Shown: positions 23,641-35,141 of the stretch, one piece after another | Position numbering within the stretch: the stretch's first letter is position 1 | Layout: each line of letters begins with the position of its first letter | Assembly: GCA_030762175.1 (NCBI GenBank) | Contig: CM060842.1 | Span: forward strand, 63,716,501 to 63,780,500 | Length of the DNA stretch: 64,000 nucleotides | Direction: 5' to 3' | From: Metallyticus violacea | Taxonomy: Eukaryota > Arthropoda > Insecta > Mantodea > Metallyticidae | Program-made: the position numbers and the translations under genes | Notes under the pieces: generated by a model | Seen by the model: only the letters and a program-made list of their open reading frames with translations | Databases searched by the model: none | Told to the model about the DNA's origin: nothing

Positions 23641-23957
23641 TGGAAATACAGTGGAAAAGTTGAGATTCAAACTATCTGTTTCTTCAGTAGTAGTGTATTT
23701 TGGGACACCATAACAAGCTGTTATGCTGCTTCACACTATTGAGAGATGCAATTAGTAATTGTTAGAAGATAAGACTTTTTGCAGAATGGTGGTAATGGCC
23801 CCATTATTGTAAGATTGATGAACATGAAATGTGTACCTAATTTTGGATATGTGCCAAATTATGTTTGAAGTATGTACATTTTTTTCTTCTCTGACAGGAA
23901 ATCATGTTTCAATCCAGTAGAAAACTTCCTTCTTCAGTGAAAACCAGATGTGAAATG

Positions 23958-24152
23958 CTAAGGTGAATGGCTTGTAATCAGTATATACAATAAAATTTCT
24001 TTTTGGAGAATGGAAATACTTGATGGACAGTAAACTACTGAGAGTTCTCTCATAGGTGCAAGCATTTTGGAGAAGAAATTAATAGGTTCTGCAACATTAT
24101 GTCGCATTTGTTGCAGTGCATCACTTACAACTGAATCTAAAGCATTAACCAT
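23958..24152 (-). pseudogene. gypsy RNase H fragment
   Basis: It reads ALDSVVSDALQQMRHNVAEP and INFFSKMLAPMREL, matching DASDxAVGAVLQQ and PIAFFSKKLSP of gypsy RNase H. TDAS is degraded. Confidence 0.65.
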
Positions 24153-24439
24153 TAGTACTAAAAGTAGTTCACTAGATGGCTGTGCTAGCAGGGCAGTTAA
24201 TCAAAATCGTCCTTGGTTGCAGGTGTTCATTGGAGTTCACATTCATTTTTCTACAAACATCTTGCAGAGATTAAAAGAACTTGTTGAATAGGTGCAGTAT
24301 TAGATAATGATCTTCTATAAAAGTTGTTAATTCCCAAGAATCATCATGTCTGACTCTATTTTTGAAATTGGAAAATGTTTTGTAGTTTTAACTCTCTGAG
24401 GAAATGGTGAAATTACCTTGGGAGCTATATGATAACTTA

Positions 24440-25060
24440 AAAAGAATATCTCAGAAACACCAAAGATATCCTAAGACAAATTAATATTGATTTGATGCAG
24501 TTGTGGCATTCAAATATGCCACAACAACATATTCAATCTTCGAAATCTTTAAATGTTCCTCATGTTCTTCTGTACATTTGGATGCAGTTAGTAAGTCATC
24601 TATTATAAATATATATAAATTAAGATCACCTAGAGTACTACACATATAATGCTTAAATGACTGAGCAGCATTGCATAATTCAAAAGAAAAATGGATAAAT
24701 TCATATAGTCCAAATGATGTGATCATTGTCTTTTTTTTATATCTTCTGGGGCTACAAGTATAAGACAGAATGCTGTTACTAAGTCTCTTTGAGAGAAAAT
24801 GCATTTACCATCAAGCTGTGCATAGAAATCTTGTAAATGAGGAACATGGGTGGTCAGAGAATGTCCTGGCATTCAAAAGGCTGTAGTCTCAATAGGGTGT
24901 CCAACTTCCATCCTTTTTTGGTACTAAGTGAAGTGGGCTGAGCCACAGACAGCTTGATGGGCAAAAAATTCCCATGTTGACCATTTGCTGAAGTTCCAAC
25001 TTTGCAGAGAGGTATCAAGCTCTTGCTGTAACAGGTAAACCAGTTTTTATAATTACATCA
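24440..25060 (-). pseudogene. gypsy reverse transcriptase fragment
   Basis: The stretch 24481-24804 reads SFGLYEFIHFSFELCNAAQS, F..YMCSTLGDLNLYIF and IIDDLLTASKCTEEHEEHL. The usual YIDDLL is IIDDLL here, so the catalytic aspartates remain but the frame is broken around it. Confidence 0.75.
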
Positions 25061-25114
25061 GTGGAGTAAAATATTGTTCTTTCAGAAATTAGGGTATCTT
25101 GTAATTAGATGAAC

Positions 25115-25297
25115 TTATCTATGTTGTGGGCCAAGAGCATGGATTGATTTTTTACAATTTATTGAGTCAATCTTATTGTTCAACAGAAGATCAAAGTGGC
25201 TAAGAAAGTCAGCACCAATGATTGCATACTTGACCTCTGCTAGATGAAGGGCTAACAGAACTGTCTTCTTAATTCCAAATCCAATTTCATAAGTCAT
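25115..25297 (-). pseudogene. gypsy protease C-terminal part
   Basis: It reads VKYAIIGADFLSHFDLLLNN, the conserved xxIxGADFLxHFxLLVD end of gypsy proteases. The active-site part would lie across the SINE insertion. Confidence 0.65.
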
Positions 25298-25334
25298 TAA
25301 CCAGAAGTGGTAATAGGTGTGCCATTTGCTGCAT

Positions 25335-25591
25335 TTTTGTTAATGGTGTTTAATGCCTGTTTTTACTACTGAGGCACCGCAGGAGGTGAACACTGGTGAT
25401 ACAATGAAATGATATATTGGGAAACAATTATGTTTTTTTAAGAAAGGAAACATTCCAGGACTAAGTTTAAGGTACCTCCCCGGCATTTGCAAGTTATGAA
25501 GGCTGAGGAAAACCTAGAAAAAACCTCAGTCAGGGAGGACAGTCCAGGCAGGATTCGAACCCCAAACCTTCCACTCAGGAGTCAGTGCGAC
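25335..25591 (-). mobile_element. SINE family B inserted in gypsy
   Basis: A perfect 13-bp duplication, ccatttgctgcat, stands at 25322-25334 and 25592-25604. The 5' head is slightly truncated. The insertion therefore postdates the gypsy element. Confidence 0.88.
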
Positions 25592-25866
25592 CCATTTGCT
25601 GCATAAACTGGACAATCTGAATGCATTTCTTTTTCATTTCCATAGGTGTTGGTGGTATCACTGAGATGTCAGCACCTGTGTCATGAGAAAATGAAAATGG
25701 CTGTCTCTGTCAGTGACAAACAGGTGGTGAGATACCATGTTTCACTCACTTTCTTCCATATCTAGTGAAGGGGATGGGAGTTTTCCTCTTATGACAATGA
25801 GCTAGTTACAAATTAGCACTGTGGGTAAACCTAGTTGACCTTTTACCACATATTTCTGAAGCAGCA

Positions 25867-26082
25867 TCATATCAAGGTGATTTTGAGTGATATTGTCTTC
25901 AGTGTCATGACAGGTCTGTTACTTGATATAAATTGAGGTTGGATATTTAAATTGCTGGTTTGTTGAGTAAGTTCAGCAATTTGTTTCTCTAATTGGGATA
26001 GATGGTCACTGGAACTCTTCTGCAGCTCTTGTGCCCACATATACCAGGCAGGAGTTGCTATATCTAGTATTTTGTTGGTCAT
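25867..26082 (-). pseudogene. gypsy gag fragment
   Basis: The frame reads MTNKILDIATPAWYMWAQEL and then HLSQLEKQIAELTQQTSNLN, the coiled segment typical of the end of gypsy gag before the zinc knuckle. It is cut off by a stop. Confidence 0.6.
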
Positions 26083-26495
26083 GGCTGCTAGTGTATCTAA
26101 ATCATCATGAATAGCTGCTAGTATAGATGTGTATTAGAGGGCATTCAAACTAGAAATATGTTTTTTAGAAACTCATCACTAATTGCATTACCTCAGAGCA
26201 CCATTTGCCTAAGCAGACTGGATGGTTTTATATTACATAACTCTAGGACACACAGCAACTTCTCTTCCTTCAGCTCTCAAATTCCATAATCAGTTCACTC
26301 TTTAAGTTGACACAAGGTATAGATGAAATGACCTCAAAATGAAATCAGCAACCTGATGAGCAATTTCTCTATACAGAGAATTGTTACATAGAAGAATTTG
26401 GTATGTTCATTAACAATTTTTGAAGTTGCAAATTGTGCCTCTACCTGAATAAACCACAATGCCACATTTTTGCACCAATAAGTTGGTAGCTTAAC

Positions 26496-26841
26496 TACAT
26501 TTCACATATTTCTTCTTGGTTACTATTGGTGTGTTGTCTTGTTGTGGGTTTTGCTTTTCTTCAGCTTAATGGTATGTGATTTATTTATCCTGCTTTTGTA
26601 ATTTATTGTTCTCGATCTGTAGTCTTAATGACAATATCTGTTTCAGGAGTTTGCTTATCATATATTTCTGTGTTTTTCATTACAGATCATGCCAGAAGTT
26701 ATGTTACTTGTATAATTTAAGCAACATAACAAATTATGTCTTTATGATCTCACCTATGTTATTTTACGAAAACAATAAAATGTTATAAACTACTATCAAC
26801 ATACACAAAACAAACTTTCATGTTATTACCACCATGTAACA
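26496..26841 (-). repeat. gypsy 5' LTR (approximate inner edge)
   Basis: The outer end TGTTACATGGTGG is clear and its start is shared with the left LTR. The inner edge is set by the putative primer site. Confidence 0.5.
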
Positions 26842-27253
26842 ATTTCTTGGAGTAAAATGAAATATCCGTATTGCTTTGTTTACTACTGAAAACAAATTTA
26901 AGTGCTTAGCAATATGCAGCTGGGAACTCATAGAAATAACTTTTTTTTAAAGTTTCCTTTAATGTATTCATAATTTTCTTGTAAAAACCAAGGATAGAAG
27001 TGCATCTAGTTTATGTATGTGGTCAGATACCACTAAATTCCCAGAGAGAGATGATTTAGCTTAAAGATGACTAATATATTTCAATAGTTTTTTTCTATTC
27101 TTGGTTCTTTGCATTTTTGTCATTCAAAGCTACAAAAACAAATATAGAGTTGTAAGAATTACAGCTTGGTATAACCTAATTATAAACATCTGTACAGCTG
27201 AAATTAAAGTTGCATTTATGATTATCGTTTATTTCATTTGCAATTTTTAATAG

Positions 27254-27444
27254 CCTCTACTGCAGGCTGGTGGACATGGCACATGTATAACACAGTGCAA
27301 GTCAGCACGTATTGTTACCACCAAGACCATACCCATGCAAGTTGATGGTGAAGCTTGCAAACTGATGCCTTCCATCATCACCATGAGCCTTCTCAACAAA
27401 GCTCCTATGTTGGCAAAGAGGAAAGGTGGAAAATCCAATGTGCA
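27254..27444 (+). CDS. rdgA: rdgA exon 7: end of accessory domain
   Basis: The acceptor is atttttaatag and the donor gtaagt. It enters in phase 0 and leaves two bases (ca). It reads PLLQAGGHGTCITQCKSARI, IPMQVDGEACKLMP and LLNKAPMLAKRK. QAGGHG and QVDGEAC are conserved. I chose the acceptor at 27252-27253 because it keeps PLLQ, matching the xxLQxGGHG of relatives; a second AG at 27264-27265 would drop four residues but keep frame. A Tc1 element begins 34 bp after the donor. Confidence 0.93.
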
Positions 27445-27478
27445 GTAAGTAATGCTATCATAACTGTTTATGCATGTA

Positions 27479-28949
27479 CACTGCAGGTCAAAAGTTTCTG
27501 GACACCTGTAAAAATTACAGAACTTTAGTGTTAAATGTTAATGACTGCTCTTGTTTATAATGCTAACATAAACATGTTGTATTATAAAGCATAAATATGG
27601 GTCAGCACCGTAAACAGACACTCCAACACCTGCTCCTTGTTGTTTATGATACAGCCTTAATCATTTGTCTAGATAAGCAGTATATGGATTACCACAGTGA
27701 CGCATTAAGTTACCTATTGTGAATGTGTCAGTATCATTGTGATAACCTAAGAGCATTGGTTTATTAATACTGTGTTTGCTGCATCCATAAAAACATGAGC
27801 ACAATATTTTGTAATGTATTATAAATATTATTTATGGAGTACACTTCAAAATGAAGGATAGAAATAGCAAAATAACTGAAGATTCCCAGGTCAACAATTG
27901 CTGACACAATAGAGAGATTAAGGCAAACAGGGGTAAACGTGACAGAAAAAGAAGTGGGAGGCCTCCAGTGACAAACAAAAGTGCAGATAATGTGATAGTG
28001 TTCAAAAGCAAACAAAATATGAAATTAACAGTTGCTAAAATTCAGATGAATTTAATTTAAGCCATAATAGGGAAATATTCCTTTGCACAGTAAAAAGGAG
28101 ACTAAAAGCTGCTAATCTGTTTGAAAGGGTAGTTGTAAAAAACCTCTTCTTAGGTAGGTAAATAGACAGAAAAGACTTTGCTGGGCTTTGAAACATAAAA
28201 ATTTGACAATGGAACACTAGAAACAGGTGTATTGGACTGGTGAATCTAAATTTGAGATTTTTGGTTACAAACATACTTATGTAAAACGATCATCAACTCA
28301 ACAGAGGGGATCTGTAATGGTAGAGGGTTGTTTTCATTCAGAGGTTGGTGATCTGCACCGTGTTAGGGTTACTTGACAAAAATGGATATCATAGCATTTT
28401 AATCAGGTAAGTGTTTCCATCTGATTGGTTGGGGCTTTATCTTTCAACAACATAATGACTCAAAGCATACCTCAAAATTGTGCAAGAATTATCTGGAGGA
28501 CCAGCAGAGGGCAGGAGGAGCTGAAAATTATGGAGTGACTGGCGCAGTCTCTTGATCTCAACCCCCATTAATTTATTATGAATGAACTGGCTTGCCAGGT
28601 ATCCCTACATTGATAAGATACTTTGAAACATGTTACAGGTCTCCTGGAATGATATTCCTTTGCCTACTATTGAAGAACTTATAGGTCAGGATTCCAGGAG
28701 CTGTGAATAAAATGATTTCAGTAAAAGGACATTTTTTTCAATAAGAAATACATATGAACTAATCAGTCAAAATTTGGAATTTCTAATCAATCTATGGCTT
28801 TTTTTTATTGTTATTACATTATTAAATAGTGATCAGGCAGTAAAACCTGTAAAGATTTTGCTCATTTGCAGTTTTTGTTCTATCCGTTCTTTAGATTTTC
28901 TGTGAATACGTTTTTGCCTAGAGTGTCCAGAAACTTTTGACCTGAGGTG
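27479..28949 (+). mobile_element. Tc1-type transposon
   Basis: The terminal repeats cactgcaggtcaaaagtttc and, reversed at the right end, cacctcaggtcaaaagtttc are flanked by TA (27477-27478 and 28950-28951). The interior, in several frames, reads WTGESKFEIFGYK-like, VMVEGCFHS, GDLHRV, FIFQQHNDSKHTSKLCKNYL and SLDLNP-like. These are Tc1 transposase landmarks. The QQDND aspartate is histidine here, so the copy is dead. It lies 34 bp past the exon 7 donor. Confidence 0.88.
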
Positions 28950-29383
28950 TACACTTAATGAGGATAAGATTATACAAATAATTCCATTGTTACGATTGGT
29001 AGTATATGAAACTTTCAGTGATCAGCTGAGGACAGACAAAGTTGCCCTAAATTATTTCTTGCTTAAACCTACATGCAAGTCAATTTGAAAATAAAAATGC
29101 CAATTCAGTAAATGAAATGCATATTCACTGTTTCCATCAATATTAATATTGGTTAAAACTGATACTTCATTTATAAAAGCTCACGATTGTGAAGAGTTGT
29201 TGATTTATTACAGTAGAACCGTGATTCATCGTTTTTGAATGGATCAGGTTTAACAAACGATGCCGGAAAACGATAGATGCGGAAAGTGCATAAATCATGT
29301 TCCAAAATAAATAAGGCCAGTATATAAGCAGAGACTTTATTTTGCGTCAGTTTTACATGTTGCCGTATATTTTACACTTTGTT

Positions 29384-29650
29384 GTCGACCCTGATGGTCT
29401 AGTGGTAACCATACTTGTCTCGTAGACCCAAGATCGCAGGCTGAATTTCTGCCGGGGTTGATGAATTTTTTCAGGCGTAAAAATGCTAAGTATTGTTTCT
29501 TCAGAACAGAAGTAAAGTCGAAGGTCATATGTCGTAGATTTACGGCACGTAAAATAACCTCAAGCCTGAAAACAAAGGTCTTACGCCCTGAATTGAATGG
29601 CATGCTGATCACCTGAGAAGTTAAAGAGCGTTCGTAAATGAAATAAATCA
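29384..29650 (+). mobile_element. SINE family A inside TIR copy 1
   Basis: It starts gtcgaccctgatggtctagt and ends ttaaagagcgttcgtaaatg. It has the same borders (after tttgttgtcg) as the SINE of copy 2. Confidence 0.85.
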
Positions 29651-30039
29651 ACAAAAAGCAAAATATTTGTCACTTTCTTTGGAAAAGTTCGTTAACTGAC
29701 ATTTGCTTCTTTTCTTTTAATGCGAAACGAATTTTCCACATTCAACGTATTCTGTTACTCACTACCGTCCATACCGCCATTGCCGTGTGCATAGAATACG
29801 CTGGTCCATTTTCACATACTCTCAGAGCTTCGGCTAACATCAGCATGTCTTCGGCTGTTGCATCATCTTCCCCCTCTTCCCCCCCCCCCCTCATCGTATG
29901 TGCCTCCTCTCACTTCGTCGCACACTTCATTAGCACTTTGAACGGCACATGTCACAACGTCCTCGTCCTCTGCCTCGTAGATATCAAAACTGACGGCAAC
30001 AGCAACTCTGGCCCATTCTCCGCATTATCAGCCGACTCC

Positions 30040-31680
30040 CAAGGCGGCCTATACTTCATCTTACAAAAAGTTTCAATTCATGCATTAACCTTCGCTATTT
30101 TCCACAAACGTGGAAAGCTGAAATTATTTGCCTTTTAAAAAAATCCACCCTTCCAGCTACCGGCCAATCAGCTTGCTCCCCATGGTGTTCAAAGTGTTTG
30201 AACGAACACTTTTTGCCCGCCTGGAGCCGCTGTTAACTGAGCTGATTCCGGAGCATCAATTTGTTTTCAAACTGAAGCCCTCGATCACTCAGCAATTACT
30301 GAGAGTGGCGGAGAAGGCCACATTGGGATTCAGGCAGCGCACATTCTCTGCTATGCTTTTTGACATTGAGAAAGCATTCCCTAGCACCTGGCAGGCGGGA
30401 CTTTGGCTGCCGCGTGCGGCTATGGGTTAATTAATAGTTTTCTCTCAAACCCCGCGTTCTGTGTCAAAGTTGAAGGTCGAAGATCGAAGATCGGACGCAT
30501 GAATGATGCATGGGATTACCAAAAGAAGCGTGTAGTCACCAACACCCTCCCTTCTTTACATGTCGGATTTTCTTACAAAACAGCACATCTACTCATCAGG
30601 ATGCTGATGCCGTTCTTATTTTGGTTCAAAGCAGAAACTGTATTTCGCACTAACTAAACGCCTCCGACACCTTACCCAGGTGGAGGAATGGAGTGAGATC
30701 TGACGCATGCACGTCAGTGGTGAGAAGAGCGAGGCAATTCTCGTCACCAAGCGCCGCAGATCAGCCAATCCGGGGGCTCGTGATTCTGCAGGGCCAAGCA
30801 ATTTCCTGGAAGAATCGGGTCACGTATCTCGGGGTCCAGCTCAGCGTGCAGTACAAGGTGCAAAGGCCCGAGCGGCCATTTCAAATTTGATTCCAATTTT
30901 TTAACTAACCTCCGTTCCAATTCGCATCAAGTTGCGAATTTATAAGGTAATAATGTATGGCTAGCAAGGTGTGCGGTAACACAGCTCCATCCAACGTTGT
31001 TTATTTGCAAAAATCGCAAAACATCGCCTTAAGGAGAATTTCTAGAACTGATTTTTGTTCCCCACAGTCTTTCTCCCAAGAAACTTCTGTCCTCGAGTAC
31101 ATTCACGACGCCATAAGGAGAGTAACGCAGAAAGCATACGCACTCTGCGCTAGACATCCAAACCGGTTAGTTCGCAGTCCCATCCCCGATCCATTACCCA
31201 TCCGACTCATAGCATTACTCAACATCACGTGTCAGCAGACAACAGGATGTCGGTCTTGATGGTGTAGTGGTAACCATACTTGCCTTCTAAACCCAAGATC
31301 GCGGATTCAAACACGGCCAGGATCGATGGAATTTTTGAGCATATAAATCGTAAGTATGGCTTCCTTCGAAAGAGAAGTAAGGTCATGGGTCCCGTGTCGT
31401 ATATTTACTGCACGAAAAAGAACCTCAATCCTGAAAGAAGAGGCCTCTGAGCAAAATTTGTCGGCCGTTTCACGCCCTGATTTGAATGGGACGCTGATGA
31501 CCTGAGCTGCTAAAGAGCGTCCATAAAAAAAAAGACAACAGGTGTACAGGGAAACATAGCCACCTGTTGACCAGGCGCACCCTAGAACCCTCCTTCACAA
31601 CATCAGGAAGTCTTCTATCATCAACCTGCGGCTCCAAAACTATCAGCAACTACGGGAAGCTCGTGTTGCGCTTTCTCGGA
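30040..31680 (+). mobile_element. Jockey-type LINE fragment inserted in TIR copy 1
   Basis: Frames read HPSSYRPISLLPMVFKVFER, IPEHQFVFKL, TQQLLRVAEKA and FDIEKAF. Later come LRRISRTDF and AYALCARHPNRLVRSPIPDP. This is reverse transcriptase plus C-terminus of a Jockey-like LINE. QFGF has become QFVF. The fragment is absent from the matching place in copy 2 (near 35160-35240). A SINE A sits inside it. Confidence 0.75.
31247..31532 (+). mobile_element. SINE family A, full length, inside LINE
   Basis: It runs from gtcggtcttgatggtgtagt to gagcgtccataaaaaaaa. The flanks agacaacagg at 31237-31246 and 31533-31542 form a 10-bp TSD. Confidence 0.88.
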
Positions 31681-31820
31681 TCAAGCGTGACGCGGATTCT
31701 ATACATACGATCGTTCGAGGATAAAATATCTTTGGAACTTAACTTTTTGAACGAATAATGCGGAAAACTATATTTCGAGCAACGATGAATGCAGGCTTTA
31801 TTTACATAAGATATAAGGTA

Positions 31821-32842
31821 TGTAACAGGGATTTTCCCTACCCCTTACGAAATCAACCGAATAAAATAAAGTATCAATTTGGAAGCAATCGAATAAAATA
31901 AAGTATTAACTTATACCGGCATCAAACATATAATTCTGACAAGTGAGTAATATTCTCAGTTCTCTGCATATTACAGAGAGAGTTGTGTTGCTCAGAATTG
32001 TAAGCCGAGGGGAAGAAGCATGGTGGTTTATGGCTTGCCCTGACCCAGGCCATAAACCAAGGCGAGAAAAACAAAATTCTTTTAGCGAACTTAAGCTAGA
32101 AGGTCATCGCAGCCACCCCTCTGGCATTCGTTGCGCTGTTGATGTAGGAAAATTGTACATCAAGTGCCGAACGCGAAATTTAAAGCACCAATCAGAGAGC
32201 ATGTGCTGTAATCAAAAGGTTTGAATTTCGCGAACTTTAAAATATTATAGCGTCGGTGACCGACCGACTCGAACTGAACAAAATTGTCGGAACGCCGCGA
32301 GTTTGGGGCATTCGACAGCCAAGTAGTAGTCTGAGGTCATTCAGCATTCTAGTCGACAGTTTGGCAGCATTCTAGTGAAGTTCAGCATTTCGGCATCCAG
32401 CATTCTAGTTAAACCCAAAAGCAGTAGTGGTCTCCCAATCAATATTCATACTTTAAATAAACAAATGTTTGAATCTATTCAGGGTTTTCACGAACCCCGC
32501 GTTCTCATTTGGTCATCCCTGACAATTCTTATTGTCCCCGAGGAGCGCCCTAGGCGTCTCCGCCCCCCCCCCCCAAAAGAGAGAGACTAGCACAAATCAT
32601 CGAAGCCGAGGCAGCGAGGAGGTTCATCTCCTCGCATCAAAGTGAAGCAATACCAAGAACGTGTAGAGGAGAAGGAGCGAGGACTACAGGACCTGCAGAA
32701 GGCATCACGAGGCAGTCAACATCCAGCCCCATCGAATCCTACATCTGCGTTTCTTGTCCTGAACCGTGAGATAAACCAATATTATAATCTCCGTCCTTTA
32801 GCATATCATTTCCCCCTTCTCTACACCCTCATATCTGCTTCA
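31821..32842 (+). mobile_element. TG...CA-bounded insertion, probably a solo LTR, 1,022 bp
   Basis: It starts TGTAACAGGGATTTTCCC and ends TATCTGCTTCA, with ggta directly on both sides (31817-31820 and 32843-32846). Copy 2 has a single ggta at the same place (ataaggtaaaac, near 35394), so that is the empty site. TG...CA ends with a 4-bp duplication fit an LTR. It is GC-richer than its surroundings and has a short charged frame near 32560-32750. The family is unknown. Confidence 0.65.
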
Positions 32843-33087
32843 GGTAAAACGTTTATAACCGCATAAATTGAACAATACATCCGGAAAACAATAGATGGAG
32901 GTTCCACTATTGGAACCTCCATTCATCGTTTTTAGGGGATCGGGTTAAACAAACAATGAATGCGGGGAAACGATAGATACGGAAATTGCATAAATAAAGT
33001 TATTGAAACATAAAACTAGTATATAAGCAAATACTATATTTGACGTCAATTTGTCATGTTACCGTATACATATTTCTCATTTTGTTG

Positions 33088-33302
33088 TCGGTGTTGTCCA
33101 GTAGTAACCATATTTGCCTCGTAGATCCAGAATCGCATGTTCAATCCTGGCCAGGGTTGATGTTTTTTTTTTCGGGCGTAAAAACCCTAACAGTATAGTT
33201 CCTTCGGAAGAAAGTAAAGCCGAGGGCCATTGGCATAGATTTTATTTGAATGGCACTCTTATGACCTGATAAATTAAAGAGCGCCGTAAATAAAACAAAT
33301 CG
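33088..33302 (+). mobile_element. SINE family A inside TIR copy 2
   Basis: It starts gtcggtgttgtccagtagta; the middle is shortened compared with other copies. Its position is homologous to the SINE at 29384-29650. Confidence 0.8.
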
Positions 33303-33633
33303 CAAAATTCAAAACATTTGTAACTTTCTTTGAAAAAGGCTGTTACTGACATTTGCTTCTTTGCTGCTTTTCATTTCATGCGAAACTAATTTTCAACATT
33401 CAACGCAATATCGTTCATACCGCCATTGTCACGTGCACAGAATTGTAACTATCAATAGATGGTTACGATATAATGCGCCGTACAGTTTCACATGCTCTCA
33501 CGTACGTGAAATTGTACAGCAAACATCGGCTTGACTTCGGCAGTTGCATCATCTTCCCCCTCTCTTCCCTCAGCCATATCAACGACACTTGCGACTCCTT
33601 CCACTTCATCAACATAGAACGCCATATGTGACA

Positions 33634-35141
33634 CGTTACGTTCAGCATCATCCTTGGGCGAGGTCACGCCCTCTTCCACGAACAACAGCCGAAGATGACA
33701 GGAGAAAACCGAACCCAATTGACATGTGCCTCCATGCGGAGAATTTGACGTGTGACTTCAACAAATACAGGCTGATGTAACAGTCGTAACGCACAGAAAC
33801 ATGCAATAAATGCCAAAAGTAACTTGGTAAGTAGCATGGTAGTAATTAATCACACGAAAGCAAATGGGAAACCTAAATTGCAGCAATGTAACACGTAAAG
33901 AAAATGATAATTATACAGGATAAGGCATGCACCTTTTGTATACGTTTTGCCTGTATTCCGAGCTGTATAAGCGAGATGTTTCTTAATTTGAAGTGGGACT
34001 AATGACTTCTTTTCCATATCAGCAAAAAAGAGCGATGGCGTTAGCTTCCGTTGTATCGGGTTTAGCAAGGGAAATGCTATGAGTTTTTTCAATCTTTTTT
34101 TAAATTTTATTTTAAAGCAAAGAATGTTATCGATGGGGGAAAATTTCCTCTTTGGAACATTTCTTTAGTTCTGGGTGTGGACATGTGTTCATTTTGGTTG
34201 CGAACTACGGCCTTTAAGGATACCGTGTGTTTCTTCACAGTTTCAAGTTCTCTTGTTGCGGAAATTTCCTTATTGACACCTAAAAGCAACTGGAAGCAAT
34301 TTTTTTCTATTTTTTCTGACAGGGGCACAGAACTCACTTGTTTGCTCACTTGGGCTATTTGCGTTTTTGTGGTTCACACAATGATCAACAATTAAGTCCT
34401 CATATATATGTTTGCGCTGCAGAGCGTCTTTTAAAGTGTAAGCATTGTTGCGCCGTCTGTTGCAATACCTACAGTTTTTTAGTACATCATATATAATGGT
34501 ATATTTTTCAAGAGCGGCTTATTCTGTATTGAAAATACCTTCACCATCATACTTTCTAATGCAACAACATTGTAAATATTTTGAATTTAACATAAATAAA
34601 TGACATAGTCATATCATATCTCTTTTCATAAAAATTTCAATCACTGTGAAATGTGCAAAAATGTCAATTAGCATTCAACTTCAGCGAGATTACCATGGTG
34701 AGGGATCAGCTAGAAAGCAAACAATGATGTGCAGCTTATGTAGTTATGAAACACAAAGGAACTTTTTTTATTTGAGCATTTAAAATAAATATAAGAAATA
34801 AAAGTAAAATTGGAAGAACTGCAACTCTCATCCTTTGATGGTTTTAAAAATTGAATAAGCGTATGGTTGCTGTTTCTTTATAAAAGGTAGGAAAACATCA
34901 TTTTTTTCGAGTGTACTTTAGAGACGTCGTCGTACTTTCAACTATCATGATAATAAACCTTATACTTGATTCTATAATGAACCTAGCAAATTTTCTTTCA
35001 CTCACACTCCACGCTAACACTAAGGAGCCGAAGTTTCGGTGCCGCTCACAAAGGAGGCATACGGTTTTCTCCGCTGCCCTCCTCCACTACCTTTCGTAAA
35101 AGGAGGCGTGACCTCGCCCAAGATTGATGCTGAACGTAACG
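33634..35141. repeat. inverted repeat pair inside TIR copy 2
   Basis: cgttacgttcagcatcatcc and cttgggcgaggtcacgcc at 33634-33670 recur reversed at 35095-35141 (cgttacgttcagcatcaatc when read on the minus strand). The two arms of about 75-85 bp enclose 1.3 kb, as a nested TIR element would. Confidence 0.6.
34107..34349 (-). pseudogene. possible CENP-B/pogo-type helix-turn-helix remnant
   Basis: The frame opens MSKQVSSVPLSEKIEKN and continues LLLGVNKEISATREL and KKHTVSLKAVVRNQNEHMS. The pattern SLxEKIxxxxxLxxG...TVSxxxxNxxxI resembles the start of Tigger/jerky transposases. It is short and weakly conserved. Confidence 0.35.

Larger units (their letters stand above)
22640..26841 (-). mobile_element. 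Ty3/gypsy LTR retrotransposon, degenerate
   Basis: On the minus strand the order is gag, protease, reverse transcriptase, RNase H, integrase, as in Ty3/gypsy. The right LTR begins TGTTACATGGTGGTAATAAC at 26841. On the left a polypurine tract (ggagaggaagga, 22989-23001) is followed by TGTGGTGGTAATAA at 22988, the start of the other LTR. A primer-site-like ttattggtgcaaaaatgtgg lies near 26478-26497. The outer left edge is approximate. All coding parts are broken, and a SINE B sits between protease and gag. Confidence 0.8.
29211..32907 (+). mobile_element. TIR transposon copy 1 (pogo/Tigger-like ends), carrying LINE, SINEs and an LTR-like insertion
   Basis: The left end is TA + cagtagaaccgtgattcatc and the right end ..aatagatggaggttccac + TA. 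The ends carry repeated cggaaaacgatagat motifs. CAGTRGAACC ends with TA sites resemble pogo/Tigger elements (inference). Blocks at 29211-30030, 31680-31820 and 32843-32907 match copy 2; the rest is inserted material. No intact transposase was found. Confidence 0.65.

Noticed and set aside
27264..27269. Alternative acceptor tgcag inside exon 7
   Set aside because: Using it would remove PLLQ, which matches relatives; the upstream AG fits better, though both keep the frame.
33463..33780. Overlapping frames on both strands at 33463-33780
   Set aside because: They change between the two TIR copies without keeping frame, so they are not conserved coding sequence.
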